Below are positions 1 to 12,605 of a stretch of DNA of 64,000 bases, one piece after another; position 1 is the first letter of the stretch; each line of letters begins with the position of its first letter. The notes beneath the pieces are model-generated. The model was not told where the DNA came from. It worked only from the letters and a program-made list of their open reading frames with translations, and did not search any database. Origin of the DNA: Isoetes taiwanensis (Eukaryota; Streptophyta; Lycopodiopsida; Isoetales; Isoetaceae); contig JAJEKV010000083.1 of the NCBI GenBank assembly GCA_021234155.1, forward strand, positions 2,818,241 through 2,882,240, read 5' to 3'. Both the position numbers and the translations under genes were made by a program.

Positions 1-3000
1 CGCAATGTAGAGGCGTAAGTGTTTCTTTCTTTTGCAAACCGATTTGTGTAAGTTGGTCCCTAGGGTAATTTTGGCATTCGGACGATGTGGCGAAGTCGGA
101 TCGGCATTCGGAGCCTCGCAATGTCCGAACGACAAAACACTTTGGTTTCTGGCTTGTCGCCGCCCTTGGGGCCAGCAGCATGGTTTGATATGTTCTCGGG
201 ACCCGGATGTTGGATTTTGGACCTTCTCGGACCAGGTTCCCGGAACAAAGGATTCAACGGTCCGGATACGAGGAACCGAGATCCAGGAGTGTGGTCTTTA
301 GCGTACACCCCGTGGGCGGCTGCCGGGGAAAGGCTGCCTCGGGGAAGCTTTTGGGGCTCGCCTCGGGGTTGGACTCTCCCCTCTAATGAGGAGGCCTTGC
401 AAGGTCCCGGCCTTGTTTGACTTTGGGCAAGTGTGCCTCACGCCTGAACAACTTGTTTTGCCCGTTTGTTCTAGTGCAAACTATTTGATCTAAACCTTAT
501 CCAAAATTTTTGAGAGTTGGCCTGTATGTTGGCAATGACTTAGGAAGCTAGCTTACAAAAATCAGAATTTAAGTCCGTACTATGCATTAATTCACGAATT
601 TCTAACGTCTTGCTATCGCGAAAGACCCCTTGACTTCTAAGCGCCACAGCGGGAGGAGTACAGGTCCAAACTCCATTCGTCGAGTTCCCCTTGCTTCGTT
701 CTCAAGCGCATGTGATGGCCACGTCCCAAGTGCAAAAGACCAAAACTTCGGCACCCAAAACGCAAACCCCTGGAACCCGGCAACTCATGGGGTTTACGTT
801 TGGGAGGCTCTATCCTTGTCGATTTGACTAGGACCTTGCGCCGTGTCTTGAGGTAGAGGGAGGTGTTGACGCCTTGAGCACGGACCCTAAAACCACTCGG
901 GAGGCGGCTTGCCCCAAAATTCCTCCGAAGGCCCCGGGCGACGGACGGGCAGCCTTCCCTCTCCGGAGGCAGTGATCATCTCTGCCAATGCACTCGAGCG
1001 TCGACATTGCCCTAGGGACCAAGTTTTGTGGCAGAAGCCCACCCTTTCGAAGAAGCCAAACTATCTCATGTGCAACACACTCGTAGTCAATTGGCCTAGG
1101 ATTTTGGCGAATCTTCGCAATGTAGGGTGTAAGTGTTTCTTTCTTTTGCAAAACTGACCGTGTAACTTGGTCCCTAGGGTAATTTTGGCATTCGGACGAT
1201 GTGGCGAAGTCGGATCGGCATTTCGAACCTCGCAATGTCCGAACGACAAAACACTTTGTTTTTACGGTGTATAGAGCGCGGGGCAGCGCTTGTGTTCCTG
1301 GAACAAAGGATTCAACGGCCGGATCACGGGAACCGAGATCCGGGAGTGTGCTCTTTAGCGTCGCCCCCCCCGGGAGGCTGCCGGGAAAGAGCGCCTCGGG
1401 AAGCTTTTGGGCTCGCCTCACGGGGTTGGACTCTCCCCTCTAATGAGGAGGCCTTGCAAGGGTCCGCCTTGTTTGACTTGGGCAAGTGTGTGCCACTCAC
1501 GCCCAACAACAGTTTGCTGCGGCCCGTTCTAGTGCAAACTATTTGATCTAAACCATATCCAAAATTTTTGAAAGTTGGCCTATATGTTGGCGATGACTTA
1601 GGAAGCTGTGACAAAATCGTAATTTAAGTCCATTACTATGCATTAATTCAATTCTGAATGTCTTGCACTTGCAAAGCGGGCCTTGACTTCTAACCGCCAC
1701 AACGGAGGAGTACAGGTCCAAACTCCATTCCGTCAGTTCCCCTTGCCGTGTTCTCATCGTATGTGATTGGCCACGTTCCAAGTGCAAAAGACCAAACTTC
1801 GGCACCCAAAGCGCAAACCCCGCTAGAACCGGCAACTCATAGGGTTTTACGTTTGGGAGGCTCTATGCTTGTCGGTTGACTAGGACCTTTGGCAGGTGTC
1901 TTGGCGTAGGGGGGTGTTGGCTTGAACACGGACCCTAAAACCACCCGGAGGCGGCTTGCCCTAAAAAAAAGTCCTCTCTCGAAGGCCACGGGCGACGGAC
2001 GGGCAACTTCCTCTCTGGAAGCGTGATCTCGTCACGCCAATAGACTTCGAGCGTCGACATTGCCCTAGGGACCAAGTTTTGTGATTTCGTAGTCAATTGG
2101 CCTAGAGGAGGGAGGCTGGCGAATCTTGCAATGTGGGGCGTAAGTGTTTCTTTCTTTTGCAAACCGACCGTGTAACTTGGTCCCTAGGGTAATTTTGGCA
2201 TTCCGGACAATGTGGCGCGAAGTCGGATCGGCATTTGAACCTCCTCCGCAATGTCCGAACGACAAAACACTTTGGTTTCTACACCGTCGCCTTGCAGGGG
2301 CTTCAAGCGGTTTGATATGTTCTCCGGATGGATGTTGGATTTTTTACCTTCGGACCGGTTTTACGGAACAAAGGATTCAACGATTGGGATACGGGAACCG
2401 AGATCCGGGAGTGTGGTCTTTAAGCGTACACCCGGCGGGCGGCTGCCAGGAAAGGCTGCCTTGGGAAGCTTTTGGGGCTTTCGCCTCACGGGTTCGGACT
2501 CTCCCTCTAATGAGGAGGCCTTGCAAGGTCCTGGCCTTGTTTGACTTGGGGCAATGCCATTTCGGTGCCCAACAACAGTCAGCCCGGGTTGTTCTAGTGC
2601 AAACTATTTGATCTAAACCTTATCCAAAAATTTTGAGAGTTGGCTGGTGTATGTTGGCGATGACTTAGGAAGCTAGCTTACAAAAATCAGAATTTAAGTC
2701 CATACTATGCATTAATTACGAATTTACTGAATGTCTTGCTCTCGCAAAAGCCCCTTGACTTCTAAGCGCCTGGCGGGAGGAATACGGTCCAAACTCCATT
2801 CCGTCGGTTCCCCTTGCTTAGCGTTCTCAAGCGCATGTGACGGGCTATGTCCCAAGTGCAAAGACCAAAACTTCGGCACCCAAAACGCAAACCTTTGCTA
2901 GAACCGGCAACTCATAGGGTTTACGTACGTTTGGAGGCTCTATCCTTGTCGATTTGACTAGGACCTTGCGCCCGTGTCTTGATGTAGAGGGGGGTGTTGG

Positions 3001-5563
3001 CCGCAGTTACGGACCCTAAAACCACCAGGCGGCTTGCCCCAAAAATTCCTCTCAGAAGGCCCGGCGACGGACGAGCAACTTTCCCTCTCCCGGAACCGTG
3101 ATGATCTCGCTCGCCAATGGACTCAGAACGTCGACATTGCCCTAGGGACCAAGTTTTATGGCGAAGCCCACCCCTTCTCAAAGAAGCGCCAAACTATCTC
3201 ATGTGCAACACACTCATAGTCAATTGGCCTAGGAGGTGGCTGGCGAATCGCAATGTAGGGCGTAAGTGTTTCTTTCTTTTGCAAAACTAACCGTGTAACT
3301 TGGTCCCTAGGGTAATTTTGGCATTGGGACGATGTGGCGAAGTTGGATCGCCATTTCTGAAACCCCTCCATAATGTCCGAACGACAAAACACTTTGGTTT
3401 CTCTTGCCGCCCATGGGGACGCCAGCGGTTTGATATGTTCTCCGGACGGATGTTGGATTTTTGGACCTTCGGACCAGGTTCCTTGAACAAAGGATTCAAC
3501 GGCCGGATACGGGAACCGAGATCGAGGAGTGTGGTCTTTAGCAGACACCCCGGCGGGCTTGCTGCCGAGAAAGGCTGCCTCGGGAAGCTTTTGGGGCTCG
3601 CCTCCGGGTTCGGACTCTCCCTCTAATGAGGAGGCCTTGCAAGGTCTGGCCTTGTTTGACTTGGGCAAGTGTGCCCGCGGCTCGGCGCCCAACAACAGCT
3701 GCCGCACCGTTCTAATGCAAACTATTTGATCTAAACCTTATCCAAAATTTTTGAAAGTTGGCCTGTATGTTGGCGATGACTTAGGAAGCTTCGGTGAAAA
3801 AATCAGAATTTAAGTTAGGTACTATGCATTAATTACGAATTTCTGAATGTCTTACTCTCGCAAAAGCGGCCCTTGACCGGAACGCCATAGCGGGAGGAGT
3901 ACAGGTCCAAACTCCATTCCGTCAGTTCCCCTTGCTTCGCGTTCTCAACTGCATGTGTTTGGCCATGTCCCAAGTGCAAAAGACCAAAACTCGGCACCCA
4001 AAACGCAAACCCTGCTAGAACCTGGCAACTCATAGGGTTTACGTTTCGGAGGCTCTATCCTTGTCAGATTTGACTAGGACCTTGCGCCGTGTCTTGACGT
4101 AGAGGGGGGGTGTTGACGCCAGAGCGCGGACCCTAAAAACCACCCGGAAGCAGCTTGCCCCAAAAGTCCTCTTAGAAGGCCCCGGCGGACGGGCAACTTT
4201 CCCTCTCCTAATCGCGTGATCGCCTCTCGCCAATGGACTCGGAACGTCAACATTGCCCTAGGGACCAAGTTTTGTGGCTTTAAGCCCACCCCTTCTGAAG
4301 AAGCTTAAAACTATCTCATGTGCAACACACTCGTAGTCAATTGGCCTAGGAGGTGGTGGCGAATCACCGCAATGTAGGGCTAAGTGTTTCTTTCTTTTGC
4401 AAAACCCGACCCGTGTAACTTGGTCCCTAGGGTAATTTTGGCATTCGGACGATGTGGCGGTTGGATCGGCATTTCGACCCTCGCAATGTCCGAACGACAA
4501 AACACTTTGGTTTCTACACCGTCGCCCAGCGGGGCCTTGGCGGTTTGATATGTTCTCCGGACGGATGTTGGATTTTTGGACCTTCTCGGACCAGGTTCCT
4601 TGAATAAAGGATTCAGCGATTCGGATCGAACCGAGATCGGAAGTGTGGTCTTTAGCGTCACGCCCCGAGCCGCCAGAAAGCACTGCCTCGGGAAGCTTTT
4701 TTTGGGGCTCGCCTCACGGGAGTTCGGACTTTTCCCTCTAATGAGAAGGCCTTGCAAGGTCCCTGGCCTTGTTTGACTTGGGCAAGTGTGCGGCCCGGCT
4801 GCCCAACAACGCTACTTGAACCGTTTCTAATGCAAACTATTTGATCTAAACCTTATCCAAAATTTTTGAAAGTTGGCCTGTATGTTGGCGATGACTTAGG
4901 AAACTAGCTCACAAAAAATCAGAATTTAAGCCCGTTACTATGCATTAATTATGAATTTACTGAATGTCTTTGCTACCGCAAAGCGGGCCTTGACTTCTAA
5001 TTGCCACAACGGAGGAGTACAGGTCCAAACTCCATTCCGCAGTTCCCCTTGCCGGCGTTCTCAATTGCATGTGATCGGCCACGCCCCAAGTGCAAAAGAC
5101 CAAAACTTCGGCACCCAAAACGCAAAACCCCGCTAGAACACGGCAACTCATAGGGTTTACGTTTGAGGCTCTATCCTTGTCGATTCGACTAGGACCTTGC
5201 ATTTGTGTCTTGACATATAGGGGTGTTGACGCCGAGCACGGACCCTAAAACCACCCGGGGGCGCCTTGCCCCAAAAGTCCTCTCCCGGAAGGCCCGGCGA
5301 CGGACGGGCAACTTTCCCTCTCCGGGCGTGATTCGGCTATGCCAATGGACTCGGGAACGTCCACATTGCCAAAGGGACCAAGTTTTGTGGCCAGAAGGCC
5401 ACCCCTTCGAAGCGCCAAACTATCTTATGTCCAACATACTTTCGTAGTAATTGGCCTAGGAGGTGGCCGCTTGAATCTTTTGAATGTAGAGGGCGTAAAG
5501 TGTGTCTTTTTGCAAAACCGACCCGTGTAACTTAGTCCATAGGGTAATTTTGGCATTCCAAGC
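1..5563. repeat. Tandem satellite, ~1.1 kb unit, five copies plus a fragment
   Basis: The same landmark (GCAATGTAG..GCGTAAGTGTTTC) recurs near 1, 1117, 2126, 3249, 4370 and, decayed, 5480, giving spacings of about 1117, 1009, 1123, 1121 and 1110 bases. The whole unit repeats in order, including the blocks TTTGATCTAAACC, TACTATGCATTAATT and GACTAGGACCTTGC. Copies differ by many 1-10 base insertions and deletions, so no reading frame is conserved between them; the many short ORFs inside are chance. Each unit contains an inverted pair, CCCTAGGGACCAAGTT and AACTTGGTCCCTAGGG, about 170 bases apart (for example 1010-1179). The array runs off the left edge. I do not recognise the family; it is not rDNA or telomere repeat. 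Confidence 0.93.
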
Positions 5564-6075
5564 GATAAGCGACGTCAAGATTATTAAATTTTTTGCCGTT
5601 TTTTTTCCCAAAAAAAAATAGTGACGCCGTTTAAACGACGTTTGTTTACGATGCGCTCGGCCGACAATAGCGCGTGGCGGACGACGATGCCACGCCGGCA
5701 AACCGGCGCCACGCCGATATTCTAGCGTCGTTTAACGGCGTCATGTCGGTAAACGTGGCAGAGGACTTTTGGCGCTGCCCGGCGGCATGTCGGCAAACCC
5801 ACGGGCGACCGATCACATCAGATTTTTAGTCGTCGTTCAAGCGGCGTCATGTCGGATGGCGAGAACACGGTGGCGTGCCGACTGGCATGTCAACAAAGCC
5901 ACGCTTGGCCGGATGTGCCCACGCCGATCCGAGGCGACGTTAAACGGCGTTTGCATGCGCGTGTAACGACACGCCGCGCTTGCCATCTTAGAAGTATTAC
6001 CATGCCACGCAGGCCAATTCGACCACGTCACCGAAACATCGTTGAACGGCGTCGAACGGCGTTGTCGTCGTTGAA
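5563..6075. repeat. CpG-rich short tandem array, ~100-105 bp period
   Basis: The motif CGTTTAACGGCG with small changes recurs at about 5625 (inverted form), 5726, 5831, 5934 and 6038, roughly 100-105 bases apart. A second landmark, CATGTCGGCAAAC, recurs at about 5689, 5787 and 5886. The block is much richer in CG dinucleotides than its surroundings and abuts the end of the 1.1 kb satellite. No coding potential is convincing; ORFs here carry the repeat in all frames. Confidence 0.75.
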
Positions 6076-6650
6076 CGGCGATGTCGTCGATGTTATTCGA
6101 CGACGACCGTCGTTCTTCGGCGTCGCGGCGTCGTTGGGGCGTCGACTATCCCTTTGTAGTGCAACGGCTTCTAGAATTGGAACCTTTGTTTTATTCTCGA
6201 AGTTCTCCACATTTGCAAGTTTGCCTTCTTAAAGGTAAAATAATCTAATCGACTACTATTTCTTTCTTAAAGAAAAGAAAGCGATTTTGTTTGAAGATTA
6301 TTTTATAGTCGATCATCCGCTTATCCGCGGGTTATCAACGGTCCAGGTCCTTTTGCAACGTCAAAGTGAAGATTTACTTTAAAAAGAGAAGGGACTGAAG
6401 CTAAAAACGAAGGTGCTTGCCTCATCTTGTGGATTTTGTTGTGGTTTGGATGGGTTTGATGTGGAAATATGGAAACACTGGTTCGTAAAAAAGGATTTTT
6501 CATTTCAAGAAACTTTTCCACTTGAAAATGTCAGAAAGTGGATTTGTTTTGTCCAAAATTTGTTATATACACAGGAATTACCTATGTTGTTTTTTGAGAA
6601 ACCTTTCAAAAGTTGCAATACAAAGGGAAATTATCCATTCTTGTAAATTT
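6076..6650. other. No gene recognised
   Basis: The first 100 bases are a degenerate continuation of the CpG-rich array (GTTGAACGGCG forms to about 6090). The rest is AT-rich sequence with no ORF that resembles a protein family. A short palindrome, CCGCTTATCCGCGG, lies near 6317. Confidence 0.5.
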
Positions 6651-6825
6651 TATGAATAGTTATCTTTTGCTAGCATGTTTTTTGCAATCCTAATGAATAG
6701 TATTCATTCCTAATCCCAAATGAATAGTGTTTTCTGCAATCCCTAATGAGTAATGTTTACTCTCAATCCCAAATGAATAGTGCTTTCCACAAGTTCGAAT
6801 AACCGCAAATGAATAGTGTTTTTTT
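6651..6825. repeat. Short AATGAATAGT tandem repeat
   Basis: AATGAATAGT or close variants recur six or more times in about 175 bases, with linker CAATCCCAAATG or CAATCCTAATG, giving an irregular period of about 30-55 bases. Confidence 0.7.
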
Positions 6826-7436
6826 CTTTTTTTTCAGCGGACGGTAGTGCGTAGGCCGCAGTATCTTGTCTCGCGCCCGGGATAGCCATTACATGTATGC
6901 AGGCTCTGAGAGAAAGGCGCGGTAGAGTGGGAGAGGAACACGAGGGTGTACTTCTTCTCGAGTTAGCTTCTTAGATACCCACGGGGGGCTCACAAGGGAT
7001 AGCAGGCCGTATTAGGGCTCTAGTAGGTCGAGACGAGGATGCGAGGCTCGTTTTGTGGAGACCCGTAGAGTAGACTCTGGCCCGTGATGGCCATATCGAT
7101 GCAGACGAGGGAGAGGCTCCACACGAGACATGCATGGCGTGTTGAGGATTTACACGGAGAGATGGAGTAGTAGTTGGAGCAAAAGCCGATTGCAGCGGAT
7201 GAGCCTCGGGTGGGATTGATTTGGGAGCCACGGTGGATCTTGCATCACCACGTAGGGATAAGGCTTGAGACACGTCCATTTGATTCTTGCACCTCCACCT
7301 TCCACCCGTTGATGTAGACCTCCACAGGGGCTGCCCTGAGTGAGGTTGAGGGGCCCTTCGTTACCCACTTCATTATTTATTCCCATTCTACCAGGTTTAC
7401 CCTTCGCCATTACCACCTCCCTCCACGACTTTCCTC
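6826..7436. other. No gene recognised
   Basis: After a T-run at 6825-6835 the sequence is of mixed composition. Several ORFs of 80-100 codons occur on both strands but none shows a domain or codon pattern I recognise. Confidence 0.5.
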
Positions 7437-7745
7437 CTAGACCACCTTCCCATGCCATGTCTTCACATGTCCCTCACCTTCCACGGCCCCCCATTGCTAG
7501 ACCACCTTCCCATGCCACGTCCTCACGCCTTCCTCCACCTTCCACCGGCCCCCCCTTAAGTAGACACCTTCCCATTACCCACGCCTTCACATGTCCCTCC
7601 ACCTTCCACGGCCCCCCCATAGCTAGTCCACCTCACCGTCCCGATCTTACTATTCCTTAGTCGCGCCTCCTTCACCGGCTTCGCCACAGACCACCATCTC
7701 TTCCTATGTCATTATGTCCCTCCCACCTTCCACGCCCCTAGCCGG
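7437..7745. repeat. Minisatellite, ~60-62 bp unit, about 4-5 copies
   Basis: The unit begins TAGACCACCTTCCCATGCC and runs through TCACATGTCCCTCCACC to CCACGGCCCCCC. Clear copies start near 7438, 7498 and 7560, a diverged one near 7625 and another near 7687. The strand is strongly C-rich. ORFs here (Pro/Ser/His rich) are products of the repeat. Confidence 0.85.
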
Positions 7746-8922
7746 GGTTCATGTGCCCATCCACTATCTAGTCTTGTGTGTGACATTCCAGCCCCTCCAA
7801 AGATCTGCATCTTTCAGCCCTCTATCTATTCTCATGGTCTCTCTTCTTTGCGCAGATTTATCTCCGCACTATGGTACCTTTTACCTCGTTGGCATACCCG
7901 GATGTCGCAGATCCCTTGGTGCACTATCTAGCCATGCAGACATGCACAGTTGACATTTGGCCCGAGATGGCCTCTAAGTTGAGAGATACCCGCAGCCGCA
8001 TGCTTGCTAGCTTGGCCGTCACCAGGTGCTACTGTTTTTAGCGATACTCGGACTGCCCGGATGTGGTGGCATCTATACCATCTTCCGGGTCACCCTCACG
8101 ATGATGCGGTTCCACCGGAATCGCATTTCATGAGACACAACGCCGAATTGTCGCTGTCACGAGATCGAGCCGGGATCGATCTCCTAGACATGATGATGGG
8201 GATAGAGGCGGGCAGGGCGGGGGCGAGGTAGGCGAGGGCAGGGGGGGGGTAGGTGGAGGCAGAGGAAAGAGGTGCATGCATCTGGTGACATAGAGCTTCA
8301 TATGAGCATGCATGGACTTGTCACGCCATACCCCCTCAGAGGATTGGGCAGAGCTGAGAGGAGGTGGGTGTTTGACGGGTCCGAGGCCATGGCTTTATCT
8401 TTCCTTACGGTGGTGCCGGTTTGAATGGGTAAGTGACTCTTTCCAACAGGTCTCATGGTATTGCACATCTCTTTTTCCCTCCATCATATTACTCCATACA
8501 GCCGGAAGTCTTGTGTCTAGCAAAGATGTTTGCTGCCTCTTCTACAATAGAGGGATGCAAGGGACGAGACCATTCATCATTTTGAGAATGGATTGTGGCC
8601 ATCATGCCCTCAAGATATGTATATCTTTGGCAAAACCATCTTTGCTATGGCATCAATGCATGCGTAGGGCGAAATCCACATCTACTTTTGAAGCTTCTTC
8701 TCATCGCCTTCCATCCCGTGATGGCACATCTTGGGCATCTCCCCTCGATGACAAATGTAATCTACACATTTTGTGCCATCTCCCCAACCTTCTCATATGA
8801 CGCCGAAGCAATCTCACCATTAGGCTCCACCGCAATTTGTTCCAGCGGCTCTCTAGTAAGTCACATGGAACTTTCTCCTCATGGGTAAATAGGCTTTTTT
8901 TTTTTCATCTGATGGGATTCCG
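7746..8922. other. No gene recognised; possible upstream part of the adjoining element
   Basis: A 162-codon ORF runs at 8312-8800 on the plus strand, but it lacks any domain I recognise and the sequence shows no splice context. The stretch adjoins the repeated element that starts at 8923 and may be more of it, but the second copy of that element shows no matching sequence upstream of 15184. Confidence 0.4.
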
Positions 8923-10174
8923 CGGGCGGGCATTACATTCACATGTTGCTATGCATTGCCTCACATAATCTTACGGAATGCCATGAAACTTGGCTCCAAA
9001 CCGCCATATATTTTTTTTATATTATCTAGGGTAGGGCATATAGGGGTGCCCCAAACCGGATCAACATGGCCTTTAAAATAATCTCCTTCCACATCCATGA
9101 TGGTGGGATATAGAGCCACTTCCCAAAAGTCATGCGTATGAGAAGATTAGTTTCGGATCAACTTCCGTTTTTTGGAAACTCAACCACCTTTCGATTATCG
9201 TATGGTTTTTTGGCTTTTGCGACTGCCGAACATACCCAATAGGGAAACTTGGATCAACGCCTAGGATATCTTCGATGGAGGGCTGGACACGAGGCTTGAC
9301 GCATTGCACCATCAAAGAGTATGATGCTTCCGTGAAAATGTAACCTTCCCTTGAGTTGATTGAAGGTATAGGTGGATATGATCCAACGAGTCTCCCTCAT
9401 TCAAATGATTGTCATAATCACCGTTAGGTGTTACATGGTCTTCATCATCTACATCCTCAAAACCTGCAGCATTGTCAACATTATCAAAAGCGAAATCATT
9501 TACAGTTGCTTATGAATCATATAGGGACGAATCAGAGTGGAGATATCATCTTCAACTCCCTCATTCACGTTACGCTCCAAATCCATGAGATAAATAACAA
9601 CATCAAAGGAACGAAAGATGAAATAGTCGATGGGAATCCGCGGCTGAACGGATGAATCTGTGGATGAAGGAAGAACTTCAGAGGGACGATTTACTTGAAG
9701 AAAAAGCTTGGATGAATTCGTTGATGAAAGAAGAACTCAAAGAGACGATTTGCTTCAAGAAATAGCTCACTTTGAAATTTTATAGACATTTTGTGGAAAC
9801 CTCCCCTAGTTTCTTTGGAAAGTTGGGGAGGTTTCCATAAAATATTTAAAAAAATAAAAAATAGTCATTAATGTTGGCAGATATGGAAACGAACGCGACG
9901 AGGACCGAGATGCACGGGGGCTAGTCTTGGTCTTCGTGCAAATTTAGAGAGCCCTTTTTTTTTTTCTTTTGTGGAAACCTCCCCACCTTTCCATGGAAAC
10001 CTCCCCACCTTTCCATGGAAACCTCCCCTGTTTTCTTAATTGGAAACCTCCCCAGGTCATCCAGGAAAGGTCAGGTTTCCCTGGAAACCTCCCCTGTTTT
10101 TTAATGTGGAGAAAGTTGGGGAGGTTTCCAGGGAAAGGTGGGGAGGTTTCCAGGGAAAGTTGGGGAGGTTTCCA
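8923..10174. mobile_element. Dispersed element, copy 1 (GGAAACCTCCCC-terminated)
   Basis: Bases 8923-9842 match 15184-16054 over nearly their whole length. Shared landmarks are GGGCATTACATTCA, GCATTGCCTCACATA, GGAATGCCATGAAACTTGGC and GGCCTTTAAA. Both copies pass into a 44 base inverted repeat (here 9794-9837) and then a longer array of GGAAACCTCCCC and its complement (here 9972-10174). On the minus strand both copies can read ERWLSFQ..EVDP, but frames are interrupted and I recognise no transposase. Repeated inverted motifs near an end recall subterminal repeats of CACTA-type or other cut-and-paste elements; that placement is inference. Confidence 0.7.
9972..10174. repeat. Inverted array of GGAAACCTCCCC units
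   Basis: The left half carries TGGAAACCTCCCCACCTTTCCA four or so times and the right half carries the complement, GGGGAGGTTTCCAGGG, three times. The array can therefore fold into a large hairpin. The right half also has closely spaced runs of three or four G, a pattern compatible with a G-quadruplex. The matching array in copy 2 lies at about 16193-16384. Confidence 0.85.
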
Positions 10175-11475
10175 TTATCGTATAATCTTCCTTATATGAT
10201 GTATCTATTGCCATGACCCATACATGTATCATGTAAACCCATACATGGGTGTAAATGGTGAATTATGGCTTAGTGAAACAGTAACTGTAACAACACGAAC
10301 ATGTACGTTTCAATTGGATATGTTTCAAACATTGGGGTTCTACTCCAAATATCTACCCACTGGATGATCAATCATTTCACATTTATATTTTGCAAATGTG
10401 CAACATACTGATGGCTATTTCATGGGCTTCTTAGTAAAAACAATATGTTGCTTTTCTTGCAATAGTTAACTGCTTAAAAAGGTGGATTGTTCAACAAACT
10501 TACTTGTGGCTGTCTCTATATCTAAAGAGTTAAAAGAAGGTTTTGTTTTAATTAGTGCACCGGTTGTGCAACATGTGCTTGATCTTCGAAGTTGTGCAAC
10601 ATGTGTTTGATACTCAGATATTGAAGGCATGTAGTGGAAATACTTGGACATTACATAGTAAATAAACCCGAAGCATGATGGGTGGATGACCAAACAGATG
10701 CCGCTACAGGCACCAGCTACAATTGCAAATTTGCAGCGTTTTTTAGGTGTCAATCTATGTATAATTTTTGCAAAGATTTGCCACAAAATGCAGGGGATTT
10801 ATTGGGTTGTTTCTTGATTTGGGTCCTATAGAGTTGAAATTGTGCGATTTTTTAATGTGGATTCTTCCCTAGAATTCAAAATTGATAGCAAATTTAGCTG
10901 ACTAGAATTGATCATGCCAGTTTTCCGAACCAATTTCTTGGATGTAGTGCAGGCCCTGACACAATACTTTAAACTATTTTTGCATTATGCTAATTTGCAT
11001 TAAAGACTGGTTGAATAGCTCTGCCATAGCTCTCTATGCAATATTTGATGTGAACTGAAGTCGAGAAATTAGGGGTCGCACCATGTTGGAGAAGGCGGAA
11101 AAAATATGGGAGAATAGATCACCAAGTTAAAAATCTTTCCGATCTTGTTTTGTTTGTTTTATTTAATCACTTGAGTGAGCTTGTTGGACTATGCGCGAAG
11201 GGCAAATTCGGTATTTTGAATCTTTGCAGGGGCATCGTGGGAAATTCAGAAACATGCACTAGCAGCAATTTGACTAACAAACCCCTCCGATTAATCCCGG
11301 CCTTGAGCATGGACACCATCGGTTTTGAAAGCACACATCTCTCTGAAGAAAAGGGAGAGCTATTGCTGCCATAAGGACGGGTTTCCATTACCTCGTAATT
11401 GAAACAGTCAGTGGGGGTGAATGGGGCACGAGATCCCTGGGAGGGAGGAGAGGATATGTCGGTGTTGTGAGATCA
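10175..11475. other. No gene recognised
   Basis: AT-rich sequence. A minus-strand ORF at 10786-10466 contains a short hydrophobic stretch, but no family is recognisable and it has no supporting splice signals. Nothing else was seen. Confidence 0.4.
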
Positions 11476-11479
11476 CGTG

Positions 11480-11850
11480 ATAGAGAATGAGCACCATGCC
11501 CTCCAAATGATTGCCCAAGATATGCCCATGTCCCAGCCGTGCACCGATCTTAGATGCTCGACACCGCTACATCGGGTTATCCTGATCACCTCCTGGTTTG
11601 ACCGAGCTTACATCGCAGATTTCGCCGGCCGACTTGCTCTTAAGGGCATGGTATTTGAGAGCCCTCTTCGTTAGGGTTTTTTCCTCCCAAGTGGGGGTTT
11701 TTTTCATCCCGTAGTAGGGTTCCCACTGCATTACATTGTTTGTTTTGTGTTGGGGTTTTTGGCTTTTTTGCCTATTCTTCGTGATGTACCATCTCATAGG
11801 CCTCGGCCCAAGGGACGTTAAAATAAACTTCCTTCCTTCCTTCCTTTGAA
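11480..11850 (+). mobile_element. Possible LINE 3' end with (TTCC)n tail
   Basis: The sequence ends ..TTAAAATAAACTTCCTTCCTTCC at about 11818-11846, a short simple-repeat tail like those that close many plant non-LTR retrotransposons. It is preceded by T/G-rich sequence resembling a LINE 3' UTR. No reverse transcriptase remains, so the call rests on the tail and composition only. Confidence 0.35.
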
Positions 11851-12605
11851 ATCTAGCAATTGGGTTAGAAAATCCGCTTCAAAGTTTCGAGGCTACCGGG
11901 TCAGATGTTGGAGCTTTGAATTGGTGGAAAATTCTAATCTAACCTCAATACTGGTGCTATATAATATGGACTTCCAACTATTTCAGAATGGTTTAGGCTT
12001 GGCTTCCCAGATGTCCGCAATGATAAAATCCACACAAAGTTCTATATTCTTCAACAATGCTAAAAGCTATTAAATGAGTTTAGAACTAAATGAGCTTCAT
12101 TGAAGCTCGTTATTGCTTGGACTACCATGATGCACTTTAGATGCAATGACCTTAACTGCATGATCTCCAATATTGCAACATGTAAGAATATTGGGGGTTT
12201 ATAATCTGCAATGTTTGCACAGCTTTGCTAAGTCGGTCACAATTATGACTACTTATAAAAGACATCAAGATCGAAAACAGAGACAAAGACATTCTAGACA
12301 AAGCGATAAAAAAGCCAAATGGGAACAAAAGAGTGCCCTCAATGTTCTATTGCCCAAATTTTAGAGTCCGGATCTCATTGTGTTCTCAATATCCATAAGA
12401 CATTGAAATCGTCTTTTGTTGATGGTTGGGTTCAATTAAATGCATATGGATTCAATTGATGCATTTTTTAGCCCGAACTTGGTGAGCCACAATGCATGTA
12501 AGTACGCTTGTGATGTTCACAATCACAATGCAAATGATGAATAATACAATTTGAAAGGAGGCTGGTGGCATTTATATGCGACCTTCGGTTTTGGTAACTT
12601 TGTGC
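11851..12605. other. No gene recognised; downstream flank of histone H1
   Basis: AT-rich sequence lying 3' of the minus-strand histone gene. I see no ORF with family resemblance. Confidence 0.4.

Noticed and set aside
828-1421. 197-codon minus-strand ORF in the satellite
   Set aside because: It lies in the 1.1 kb repeat and its frame is broken in every other copy by small indels.
1-5563. Possible CRISPR-like or rDNA array
   Set aside because: Units of 1.1 kb without spacer structure are satellite, and no rRNA sequence is recognisable.
8312-8800. 162-codon plus-strand ORF
   Set aside because: No domain, no codon pattern, and the minus strand is equally plausible; left as unassigned sequence.
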